Shown piece by piece: positions 13,796-19,649 of a stretch of DNA of 36,755 nt; position 1 is the stretch's first letter; every line of letters begins with the position of its first letter. The position numbers and the translations under genes are program-made. The notes below the pieces were generated by a model. It was not told the origin of the DNA and made no database searches. It saw nothing but the letters and a program-made list of their open reading frames with translations. Source of the DNA: a virus; IMG/VR virus record IMGVR_UViG_3300022074_000148, positions 1 to 36,755 of that record, one strand, 5' to 3'.

Positions 13796-14242
13796 ATGGA
13801 ATCACCTTCTATCTCTACATTCGTCGAAGCACAGCCTGCTGTCATAGCGGCTTTAAAAAAGCATCGTGAACGCTGGAATGCAGTCAACGCAGCCGATCGC
13901 ATGGTTATTTTTGAAGCTCAAAAAGTAAAGGCTTTGATTTATGCTTTTGAGCTTTGCATTGATAAGATGAGTTGCAGCGAATCAGACGATGAACTCAGCG
14001 AAGCCAACGAGTCACTGCTGCAAAAATATACTACTGGGGATTCAGAGTCGTGGTTTTTTGAATATCACCGAGCGCAAGAAGTCGTTCAGTTAGCAATTGT
14101 TGAGCAATGCCAAAAAGTTGTAGTAGCGCAACTTGAGCACGAAAGGATCAAAAAAGAAAATCAATCTTGTAAGGAACTTGCAAAAGCTCGATCCGATGCG
14201 CGAGACTTGTTCAATCAACAGCAGAAAAAAGAGGCCAAGTGA
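13796..14242 (+). CDS. Unknown helical protein before RusA (148 aa)
   Basis: The product is not recognised. It is highly helical, acidic in the middle (CSESDDELSEANESLLQKYT) and basic and coiled-coil-like at the end (QLEHERIKKENQSCKELAKA). The 45-base gap before it contains a T-rich CTTTTT tract but no stable hairpin. Its stop overlaps the GTG of the RusA-like gene (GTGA), implying coupled translation and perhaps a shared task in junction processing. Confidence 0.7.
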   Translation: MESPSISTFVEAQPAVIAALKKHRERWNAVNAADRMVIFEAQKVKALIYAFELCIDKMSCSESDDELSEANESLLQKYTTGDSESWFFEYHRAQEVVQLAIVEQCQKVVVAQLEHERIKKENQSCKELAKARSDARDLFNQQQKKEAK

Positions 14243-14676
14243 GCGAAAGCTTTACGTTCACTGTTTTTGGTAAACCTGCCCCGCAAGGCAGCAAGCGTCA
14301 TGTTGGCAAAGGCATTTTGCTTGAGTCAAGTAAACGCTGTAAGCCTTGGCGTCAAGATGTCAAGTATTCAGCTCTTGATGCTCTACCTGACGGCTGGTAT
14401 GCCATAATGGATAGGCCCATTTTGGTCTCGGTCACTTTCATATTTGCCAGACCGAAAGGCCATTTTCGCAATAACGGAGAACTTAAACCTAAAGCCCCTT
14501 CTCATTGCACCGCACGCATCGGTGACGTGGACAAATTAAGCCGCGCTGTCTTAGATGGTCTGGCTGAAATTTGTTTCAACGACGATGCCCAAGTAATCGC
14601 TCTAAATGCACAAAAACGTTATGCAACCAGAAACGAACAACCCTCCGCAATCATTACCATTGCAGCCATTAGTTGA
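14239..14676 (+). CDS. RusA-like Holliday-junction resolvase
   Basis: The 145-aa protein matches RusA in length and motifs. It opens FTFTVFGKPAPQGSKR, has a central strand VSVTFIFARPK, and carries the catalytic block IGDVDKLSRAVLDGL with Asp96, Asp98, Lys99 and Asp106, followed by NDDAQV (Asp115-116). RusA dimers cut four-way junctions made during recombination-dependent replication or before packaging. The GTG start at 14239 overlaps the upstream TGA. The gene overlaps the ERF annealase start by up to 71 bases, as expected of a compact recombination operon. Confidence 0.93.
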   Translation: MSESFTFTVFGKPAPQGSKRHVGKGILLESSKRCKPWRQDVKYSALDALPDGWYAIMDRPILVSVTFIFARPKGHFRNNGELKPKAPSHCTARIGDVDKLSRAVLDGLAEICFNDDAQVIALNAQKRYATRNEQPSAIITIAAIS

Positions 14677-15295
14677 AGCTTTGGTCAACTTTCACAAAAA
14701 CGTCCCAGCAATCAACAAAACAGCAAAAGCCCAATATGGAAACTTTGCTGATCTTGAGACTGTCCTTTCAACTGTCACCCCGCATTTGATTAAAAACAGC
14801 CTTGTGATCACACAGTTGTTTGAGCCCAGCGAAGGCATTGACCCAATCCTTGTCACAAAGTTGCTGCACGTCAGCGGCGCTGAGCTCGTCAGCCGCTTGC
14901 CAATGGTTGTCGGCAAAGGTCGCAACCCTCTGCATGACTTTGGTGGATCTTGCACTTATCTCAAAAGATATGCCTTGCTGGCCTTGCTTGGTCTCACAGC
15001 CGACATGGATGTTGACGGTGACTTTGCCGATTCTGCAGAAGCCAAACCAGCAAAAGCAGCGCCTAAGCCTGCAGCAAAGATTGAAGGCATTGCCGACAAA
15101 GATCAACCTCTGTCAAAAGAAGATCGCGATCAATGCCTTGGTCTTATCAAAGAGCTGACTCCTGACAACCTTGCTCGATTTTGTACGGATTTTCGACGGG
15201 ACTTTAATCTCGGGCCTAACGACAAGGTTGCCCCAGCATTGACGGCCAAGCGCCATCAAGACTGGATGAACACCCATTTGAAAAATTATGTCTGA
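14606..15295 (+). CDS. ERF-family single-strand annealing protein
   Basis: The product (229 aa) carries the ERF core: FADLETVLSTVTPHLIKNSL in the N-terminal half and GGSCTYLKRYALLALLGLTA followed by an Asp-rich end (DMDVDGDF). An Ala/Pro/Lys linker (about 150-170) and a small helical C-terminal domain follow. ERF proteins anneal complementary strands and can circularise or recombine phage DNA. With the exonuclease at 10.5 kb this forms a Red-like pair. ATG 14606 and ATG 14621 are both possible; neither has an SD. Confidence 0.92.
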   Translation: MHKNVMQPETNNPPQSLPLQPLVEALVNFHKNVPAINKTAKAQYGNFADLETVLSTVTPHLIKNSLVITQLFEPSEGIDPILVTKLLHVSGAELVSRLPMVVGKGRNPLHDFGGSCTYLKRYALLALLGLTADMDVDGDFADSAEAKPAKAAPKPAAKIEGIADKDQPLSKEDRDQCLGLIKELTPDNLARFCTDFRRDFNLGPNDKVAPALTAKRHQDWMNTHLKNYV

Positions 15296-15482
15296 CGATG
15301 AAAAGACAGCACAAGCCAAGCGTGATGACGAACGGCGTCATCTGCATTTCCAAGTTCGGCTGGATCCTGTCCTAGCCAAAAATGTTCAGCACTACGCTGA
15401 TCAAAATCACGGCGGCGTGCGCAACGCTGCGGTCAAAACCATTCTTTCCCAATTCTTCAAAGGCATTAATCCTGATGGCTGA
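15288..15482 (+). CDS. Small ribbon-helix-helix-like protein (64 aa)
   Basis: A charged N-terminus (MSDDEKTAQAKRDDERR) precedes a strand-helix-helix (LHFQVRLDPVLAKNVQHYAD, then GVRNAAVKTILSQFF) of the RHH type, without the usual sharp Gly-Ser turn, so confidence in the DNA-binding call is moderate. It overlaps the ERF 3' end by 8 bases and the next gene by 8 bases. It is the third RHH-like protein in the genome. Confidence 0.7.
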   Translation: MSDDEKTAQAKRDDERRHLHFQVRLDPVLAKNVQHYADQNHGGVRNAAVKTILSQFFKGINPDG

Positions 15483-15753
15483 TTTCGCTCCCGACGCATT
15501 CACACTTTGGTTCAACTGCAACCAAGACAAAAAAACTGCTGGTGCTTATTGGGCTTCATCTGAAGTGCCTGTGGCTGAACTTCGCAAGTTAGTTGAATGG
15601 GCCAAGACTGCAGAACGCACCGAAAACCAAAAAGGGGACGAGTGCGTAAAACTTCGCGCCAACCTTCGCCCTCGCGTCAGCAAGGCCGGTAACGACTTCT
15701 TGCTGATGGCAATCTCTGATCAAAAGCCACCACAAGCAGAAGCTGATTTCTGA
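15475..15753 (+). CDS. Unknown small protein (92 aa)
   Basis: The ATG at 15475 overlaps the RHH stop in ATGGCTGA. The product (MADFAPDAFTLWFNCNQDKK, YWASSEVPVAELRKLVEWAK, RPRVSKAGNDFLLMAISDQK) looks like a compact alpha/beta domain with a single-strand-binding-like feel at the end, but I do not recognise a family. The longer frame from 15382 is a shadow of the RHH gene. It closes the recombination operon before the hairpin at 15765. Confidence 0.65.
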   Translation: MADFAPDAFTLWFNCNQDKKTAGAYWASSEVPVAELRKLVEWAKTAERTENQKGDECVKLRANLRPRVSKAGNDFLLMAISDQKPPQAEADF

Positions 15754-15764
15754 TTGATTCAATG

Positions 15765-15795
15765 GGCACGGCTAACCACCGTGCCTATTCTTTTG
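15765..15795 (+). terminator. Terminator-like hairpin in front of a small gene
   Basis: GGCACGG-CTAACCA-CCGTGCC (15765-15785) is a perfect 7-bp stem with a 7-base loop, followed by TATTCTTTTG. The T-tract is interrupted, so termination may be partial. The ATG of the next gene is at 15798, only 12 bases after the stem. This repeats the arrangement seen at 12116-12147. Confidence 0.7.
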
Positions 15796-15797
15796 AA

Positions 15798-15956
15798 ATG
15801 AAGCCAACAATCAAGCAAGTAGAAAAAGATGGAAAGCTTGTTTGGCGAATCGAGGCGGTTGGCCTCACAAAATTTCATGCTCAAAGGTGGCAGGCTGAGT
15901 GGCTTTACACCTACCTGACAAGTCTCTATAACTGCGACAAGACCAACTCTCAGTAA
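15798..15956 (+). CDS. Small unknown protein after the hairpin (52 aa)
   Basis: The product reads MKPTIKQVEKDGKLVWRIEA, then LTKFHAQRWQAEWLYTYLTS. It is basic and aromatic, and the WRIEAVG strand followed by a helix suggests a small DNA-interacting fold, but nothing is proven. An upstream in-frame ATG at 15762 lies inside the hairpin stem, so I use the ATG at 15798. Confidence 0.55.
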   Translation: MKPTIKQVEKDGKLVWRIEAVGLTKFHAQRWQAEWLYTYLTSLYNCDKTNSQ

Positions 15957-15963
15957 CTGAGCC

Positions 15964-16152
15964 ATGGCCCCAGTCAACATGAATTGGACGACTCGGCCTC
16001 AAGATCAAATCGACGCAGCCAAAGCAAGAGTTAGGGACACGCTGCACGAATCCAGCCCAAAACTGACCACTCTAGAAAAAGCTTTCAGGGCTTCTGCTCT
16101 CCGCCAGAAAGCACAGCATCCAGCAAGGCAATGTGACCAACGGCCTGCTTAA
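15964..16152 (+). CDS. Possible small protein (62 aa), end of rightward block
   Basis: The frame opens MAPVNMNWTTRPQDQIDAAK and continues helical and charged to about residue 45; the last part overlaps the oppositely oriented gene at 16085 and the hairpin and looks poor. It begins 7 bases after the previous stop without an SD. It may be a genuine gene whose tail has drifted. Confidence 0.4.
   Translation: MAPVNMNWTTRPQDQIDAAKARVRDTLHESSPKLTTLEKAFRASALRQKAQHPARQCDQRPA
16076..16112 (-). terminator. Terminator of the leftward lysis block
   Basis: GCTTTC (16081-16086) pairs with GAAAGC (16107-16112) across a 20-base loop. On the - strand the stem is followed by TTTTTC. It overlaps the stop of the 81-aa gene. 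It is weaker than the 12116 terminator because of the long loop, but it is well placed where two transcription units meet head-on. Confidence 0.5.
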
Positions 16153-16330
16153 GCAGTTTTCCTTGGTGCCATTGCTGACGGGCCATCGCGACACATAGCT
16201 GCGACAAAACATCAACGTTGTCACAGTCTTCGATGGATCTGATCGATCGCTCAAGCGTTAGTTCTTCTTCAAGGCTTGGTTTGACTACCATCCAATCGAA
16301 AGTGTTGGAGGCTGCGTTTTTCGGAGGCAT
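16085..16330 (-). CDS. Small acidic unknown protein (81 aa)
   Basis: The product begins MPPKNAASNTFDWMVVKPSL and includes LERSIRSIEDCDNVDVLSQL. It is helical and unrecognised. GAGGAG, 4 bases before the ATG at 16330, is one of the clearest SD sites in the window and fixes the start; the frame upstream to 16363 is excluded. It is the last gene of the leftward lysis block, ending in a terminator. Confidence 0.65.
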   Translation of the reverse strand: MPPKNAASNTFDWMVVKPSLEEELTLERSIRSIEDCDNVDVLSQLCVAMARQQWHQGKLLKQAVGHIALLDAVLSGGEQKP

Positions 16331-16475
16331 AAGGCTCCTCAGTCTTAAAACGTATGTAATCACCTATAGCGGGCAATAACCAGTCCTGCACTGGTAAACA
16401 TGCTTCCCAATTGACAGGTTGTAGGCAGTTCATAACGACTGTCGTCCAAAACGCTGTGATATAGCCCCAGTTCAT
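16269..16475 (-). CDS. Possible small protein coupled to the C39 gene (68 aa)
   Basis: The ATG at 16475 overlaps the stop of the C39-like gene (ATGA), which favours translation. The product is Trp/aromatic-rich (MNWGYITAFWTTVVMNCLQP, NWEACLPVQDWLLPAIGDY); its last third overlaps the 81-aa gene in another frame and looks non-coding. No homology is recognised. Confidence 0.4.
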   Translation of the reverse strand: MNWGYITAFWTTVVMNCLQPVNWEACLPVQDWLLPAIGDYIRFKTEEPYASEKRSLQHFRLDGSQTKP

Positions 16476-17206
16476 CGATCAACGAAGATGGCCCATCCAC
16501 TTGATTCACCCTCGATCAAAAATCGTTGATAGAAAGCAGGTCGCGACATTTTAATTAGTTCCCCCGATTTCTTGATGTCATGCCCACCACGTTCCATGTC
16601 TGGCAATCCGAGCGGGTCCATGGCAATAAATTCGTCTTTGTTATATCCGACGATTACGCTCCAATGACCACATCCTTCACTGTCACAAACAGCAGGCTGG
16701 CCTTTAGTAAAGTCGCCCTTATGGAGCCAACCTATAGCTAAGGGACGGCCCGCGTCGATTTCGATCTCAATATCCTCCACCCTCACGTTCTTACGAAACT
16801 CAGCATCCAGGCCAAGAGCCCTCAACGCAGACACTTGAGAATGAACCTCAGTAGTGTCGCCAAACCTTCGGCGCACCTGTCGATACTCGTCTTGACTTTC
16901 AACGACTCGATGGAACGCAGCAACCATCGCAGCCGCCGAATCAAAACACTCACGCGCTCCGTAGCCGGTGGGGCTCAATAGCTGTGAATACCAGGGCACC
17001 CCATAAACCTGTTGGCTGCGGCCTGTGGTCTTCCAGGTCTGAAACCATTCCGCTTCTTCATCCAACAAGTTTTGATCAATCAGCGAGTCTTCCAACTGCT
17101 TTATCGCTGCCATCTGGTGCGGTGTTTCTCGAAACCACTTGAAGAAGGGCAGCAGACTCAACACAATGCTTGACAGCAAAACTATTGGGATAATGCCGGA
17201 GAACAT
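16472..17206 (-). CDS. Membrane-anchored C39-like cysteine peptidase, candidate lysis enzyme
   Basis: The 244-aa protein starts with one hydrophobic helix (IIPIVLLSSIVLSLLPFF, residues 5-22) that is not obviously cleaved. The enzymatic part follows the Peptidase_C39 plan: VPWYSQ (70-75), Cys87 in ARECFDSAAAMVAAF, His181 in GHWSVIVGY and Asp197 in IAMDPLG form a plausible Cys-His-Asp triad. C39-like enzymes cut peptides, including peptidoglycan cross-bridges. Its small-membrane-protein neighbours and the absence of any visible lysozyme, amidase or transglycosylase make it the likeliest endolysin, working as a signal-anchored enzyme. A non-lytic protein-processing role remains possible. Confidence 0.82.
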   Translation of the reverse strand: MFSGIIPIVLLSSIVLSLLPFFKWFRETPHQMAAIKQLEDSLIDQNLLDEEAEWFQTWKTTGRSQQVYGVPWYSQLLSPTGYGARECFDSAAAMVAAFHRVVESQDEYRQVRRRFGDTTEVHSQVSALRALGLDAEFRKNVRVEDIEIEIDAGRPLAIGWLHKGDFTKGQPAVCDSEGCGHWSVIVGYNKDEFIAMDPLGLPDMERGGHDIKKSGELIKMSRPAFYQRFLIEGESSGWAIFVDR

Positions 17207-17301
17207 GGCGTGTGCCTAGCTGCAAAACCGCTCATAAACATTGCGCCGCTACCAAACACGACGATCAAGACGCTGATCACAACAGCCAGTACGGATGGCA
17301 T
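17182..17301 (-). CDS. Small transmembrane peptide (39 aa) before the C39 peptidase
   Basis: The ATG at 17301 opens MPSVLAVVISVLIVVFGSGA followed by MFMSGFAARH and a short polar tail. One strongly hydrophobic helix fills most of it. It overlaps the C39 start by 25 bases, and the upstream 57-aa gene ends only 4 bases before it. Size, topology and position fit a pinholin-like or holin-helper peptide. It is below the usual annotation length. Confidence 0.6.
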   Translation of the reverse strand: MPSVLAVVISVLIVVFGSGAMFMSGFAARHTPCSPALSQ

Positions 17302-17305
17302 GAAA

Positions 17306-17479
17306 CTACTTTTCTACCCTTTCGGTCGGAAATAACAAATTCTTGAGATACGTGCAGGCCACATCGTCCAGCTCGTTATCAGTCTGCTCGCTGATCTTGA
17401 CCAGGCAGTCAAGTAGCAACTGTTTTACGGCCTTTGATTTGATGAATCCAAACAGAATTGGCTTTAGCAGTAAAACCAT
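17306..17479 (-). CDS. Small amphipathic protein (57 aa) in the lysis block
   Basis: The ATG at 17479 encodes MVLLLKPILFGFIKSKAVKQ, then LLLDCLVKISEQTDNELDD and a helical end. The LLxKPILFGFIKSKAVK pattern with a following TDNxLDD is one I associate with a small protein found beside lysis genes in diverse phages; its function is unknown. It is hydrophobic-amphipathic rather than a clear transmembrane span. No SD is visible. Confidence 0.7.
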   Translation of the reverse strand: MVLLLKPILFGFIKSKAVKQLLLDCLVKISEQTDNELDDVACTYLKNLLFPTERVEK

Positions 17480-17503
17480 GGGATCACTGTGTGTGCAAAA
17501 AGT

Positions 17504-17767
17504 CTAATTCCTGTTGGCGTGTCCTTCCAGCCGTGCAACATCTTGCTCCAGCGTTGATATACGAGCAAATAATTCTTGGTCTCGAACGCGCAGGTCAGCG
17601 TGGAGCACATCCATCCGTGACGCTAAATTATCGACAGCACTTGTGAGGCGCACCAAGGAATCCCGTCCATGCTGACTTTCGCGGTTGGCTCCTTTAATGC
17701 CAGAAGCCGCTACGCCTATTGACGCTCCAGCAACAGCAGCCCAAATTTCTACCACCATTCGACCCAT
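17504..17767 (-). CDS. Membrane-anchored coiled-coil protein (87 aa), lysis block
   Basis: A short hydrophobic N-terminal segment (VEIWAAVAGASIGVAASGIK) is followed by a coiled coil (LTSAVDNLASRMDVLHADLR, ISTLEQDVARLEGHANRN). Similar small hydrophobic-plus-coiled-coil proteins accompany lysis genes in marine phages; it could be a holin regulator or a spanin-like partner, but no lipobox is present. ATG 17767 or ATG 17758 may be used. It is the first gene of the leftward lysis block, 14 bases from the oppositely oriented gene at 17782. Confidence 0.7.
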   Translation of the reverse strand: MGRMVVEIWAAVAGASIGVAASGIKGANRESQHGRDSLVRLTSAVDNLASRMDVLHADLRVRDQELFARISTLEQDVARLEGHANRN

Positions 17768-17781
17768 AGCTTGACTGCATC

Positions 17782-18063
17782 ATGGCAGAAACACCGCAAA
17801 CCAAGTCGGAAGAACAAGAGGATCAAGGTCATTCTTGGCTAGGTGATGTTGTTCGCGTGACCATTCTGCTGTGGTCGATGGGAATCCTGACTGCAAACTA
17901 TCTGGGCATCTTTTCCCAATCTGTCGATCCAACTTTTCCGGCGTCTTTGCTTACGGGTACGGCGGCTTCTTATTCGCCAGCACTCGGCAAACTTGGCAAG
18001 AAAAAGAAGGAGGACAACGGCGTTATCGTTGATAACAGTAAAACCAATGCAGGCATCAAATGA
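17782..18063 (+). CDS. Small membrane protein, holin-like candidate (93 aa)
   Basis: An acidic N-terminus (MAETPQTKSEEQEDQGHSWL) precedes one predicted span (VVRVTILLWSMGILTANYLG), a conserved-looking DPTFPASLLTGTAASY element and a basic/polar tail. I associate this layout with small proteins of marine cyanophages. It heads the rightward exported-protein cassette and lies back-to-back with the lysis block, so a holin function is plausible. Its stop overlaps the next ATG (ATGA at 18060). Confidence 0.7.
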   Translation: MAETPQTKSEEQEDQGHSWLGDVVRVTILLWSMGILTANYLGIFSQSVDPTFPASLLTGTAASYSPALGKLGKKKKEDNGVIVDNSKTNAGIK

Positions 18064-18587
18064 CCCGCACACTTTTGGTATTGGGCATCACTTTGTTGGC
18101 TGCCCCTGCCCACGCTGACATCAATCATGTTCTGACGCAATCAGCCCAGATCAGCATTGATCAGGCTTACAGCTCAGCCAAACGAATCGGTTCTACCTAC
18201 AGCGCATCAGGCTCAAATGTTACCCCAAGCGTCACCAGTGGTAGCACCACAACCAGTGGAGCCATTGGCGGTCTGAATCTTGGCAGCCTGACCAGTGGTG
18301 TCCCAGCCATGGTTGACACGAATTATGCGGTGACTACCGCCGGTTCTGCTTTTTCGTTTAGTGAGTCAGCAGTGATTGGCGACACGATTAGTTCAGCCAC
18401 TGAGGTGACCGCAACCACTGGCACCGTTGATGACCTTCCGACATACGGCGAAGTCGTGACTGGTTCTGGAGGCGTAAAATCGACCTTGGCTGCGACGACC
18501 CTTTCAAGCGGAATCATGACGATTACAGCAGGTGGAGCGGGTACAAGTGCAATCCTGTCCAACAAGATGTCACTTGAAATTGATTAG
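18060..18587 (+). CDS. Exported Ser/Thr-rich protein A (175 aa)
   Basis: A textbook Sec signal peptide (MTRTLLVLGITLLAAPAHA, cleavage after AHA near residue 19) precedes a Ser/Thr/Gly-rich, low-Lys, beta-prone mature domain. Motifs are STYSASGSNV, GGLNLGSLTSG and GSAFSFSESAVIG. The same three motif positions recur in the next protein, suggesting a tandem duplication. Phage proteins with cleavable signals act outside the cytoplasm, for example in envelope modification, superinfection exclusion or lysis. The function is unknown. It is coupled to the upstream membrane-protein gene. Confidence 0.75.
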   Translation: MTRTLLVLGITLLAAPAHADINHVLTQSAQISIDQAYSSAKRIGSTYSASGSNVTPSVTSGSTTTSGAIGGLNLGSLTSGVPAMVDTNYAVTTAGSAFSFSESAVIGDTISSATEVTATTGTVDDLPTYGEVVTGSGGVKSTLAATTLSSGIMTITAGGAGTSAILSNKMSLEID

Positions 18588-19011
18588 AGCTTGGGCGCTG
18601 GTTTTGTTGTTGCCTAGCTCTGCTTTGGCCGCACCAATCGTTCCGCAGTTCACGCAAGGTCAACTTAACTCAAGATCAGAATCCACAACGATCATCAACG
18701 AAACAATTACGTCCCATAATTTTCGCACGGGTTACAGCTACTCAGCGGCAGGTCATAATGTCGAAACTGTTGGAGATGTTCCTATTTCGCCTGACGCTAC
18801 CGTCACAAATAATCAGACAGTTGGTGGAGTCAACTTTTCATGGACAAGCCCAAACCTTGAAACTAAGCCCCAATGGCAAGTAATCAATCCCGGCTCAAGT
18901 TGGAGCCTGACAGAATCATTCATGGCTCCAGGCTTAGATGCAGTAACTACGATTCAACGCACCATTCAAACCGAAAGCGTAACCGAGTCGCAGTCGGTGT
19001 TCTCGCAGTAA
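18574..19011 (+). CDS. Exported Ser/Thr-rich protein B (145 aa), paralogue of A
   Basis: From a TTG at 18574 the protein begins LKLIRAWALVLLLPSSALA, a good Sec signal cleaved before APIVPQ. The mature part repeats the layout of protein A: GYSYSAAGHNV, GGVNFSWTSPN and GSSWSLTESFMAPG align with STYSASGSNV, GGLNLG and GSAFSFSESAVIG. A GTG at 18532 is an alternative start, but it would bury the signal sequence. The gene overlaps its neighbour upstream by 14 bases and the next gene downstream by over 100. Function unknown. Confidence 0.65.
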   Translation: MKLIRAWALVLLLPSSALAAPIVPQFTQGQLNSRSESTTIINETITSHNFRTGYSYSAAGHNVETVGDVPISPDATVTNNQTVGGVNFSWTSPNLETKPQWQVINPGSSWSLTESFMAPGLDAVTTIQRTIQTESVTESQSVFSQ

Positions 19012-19649
19012 TTACTGCATTTAATGCACCGGTTCAAGCCAACACAACAGTGGCAAATCCATCAAGTACATCAAGCGGTTCAGTGGTTAATAACGCCTAT
19101 CAGATGATGACCGGGCCACACCCTATATATCGGATGAGTCAAGGTATTCAGTGCCCTGGGCCTACGTTATCGCTCAGTCCATTTGTTACATCTAGCCGAA
19201 ACTTTGACCTGCCCCATCAATCAGTAACCAGGACGCCTGTCTACTCAAGTGCTGATGCAGACGATAACGGTGAACCAGATTCCCCTGGCAAGGTGCTCTA
19301 CTACTCAGAAATGCCACGATTTGAGAAAGATCGTAGATCAGTTAACTACGGCATAACAGCAACGTTTTCGATGCCGTTGGATGGTGGCCTGACTGCTAGG
19401 TGTAAGCGTGCTGTAGAAACAAACATCGAGCTGCAACAGCAATTATTGGCAACGAAGCGGTTGGAGTACGAATTATTTCGCGCCAAACAATGCGGGCAGC
19501 TAGCTGAATCAAGAATCCAATTCAGGCCAGGCAGTCGATACGCTCAGGTTTGCGAAGACATTGTGGTTTACGTTCCACCCAAAAAGGTGATCCCACATGT
19601 TCACTCTATTTCCGCGCCTTCCGCTGATTCTTCTGACGCTCAAAAGTAG
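18873..19649 (+). CDS. Exported Cys-containing protein C (up to 258 aa)
   Basis: A hydrophobic segment (VAVGVLAVITAFNAPVQA, about residues 39-56) after a basic RKRNR cluster looks like a Sec signal. No start codon lies just before it, so translation must begin at ATG 18873 or TTG 18900 inside gene B. The mature part has four Cys (IQCPGP, ARCKRAV, AKQCGQL, QVCEDIV), suitable for periplasmic disulfides, and a helical segment (VETNIELQQQLLATKRLEYE). Its C-terminus overlaps the convergent gene at 19606 by 44 bases. An odd long n-region or a start-site rearrangement is possible. Confidence 0.6.
   Translation: MASNQSRLKLEPDRIIHGSRLRCSNYDSTHHSNRKRNRVAVGVLAVITAFNAPVQANTTVANPSSTSSGSVVNNAYQMMTGPHPIYRMSQGIQCPGPTLSLSPFVTSSRNFDLPHQSVTRTPVYSSADADDNGEPDSPGKVLYYSEMPRFEKDRRSVNYGITATFSMPLDGGLTARCKRAVETNIELQQQLLATKRLEYELFRAKQCGQLAESRIQFRPGSRYAQVCEDIVVYVPPKKVIPHVHSISAPSADSSDAQK

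Noticed and set aside
14397-14411. GGTATGCCATAATGG inside the RusA gene, 14 of 15 bases like the promoter motif at 13221
   Set aside because: It encodes the Trp-Tyr-Ala-Ile-Met strand expected in RusA, and no -35 box is at 17 bases; chance similarity or at most an internal weak site.
17163-17197. TTGACA on + strand followed by TAATGC
   Set aside because: The spacer is only 15 bases and no rightward gene follows; it lies within the C39 coding region.
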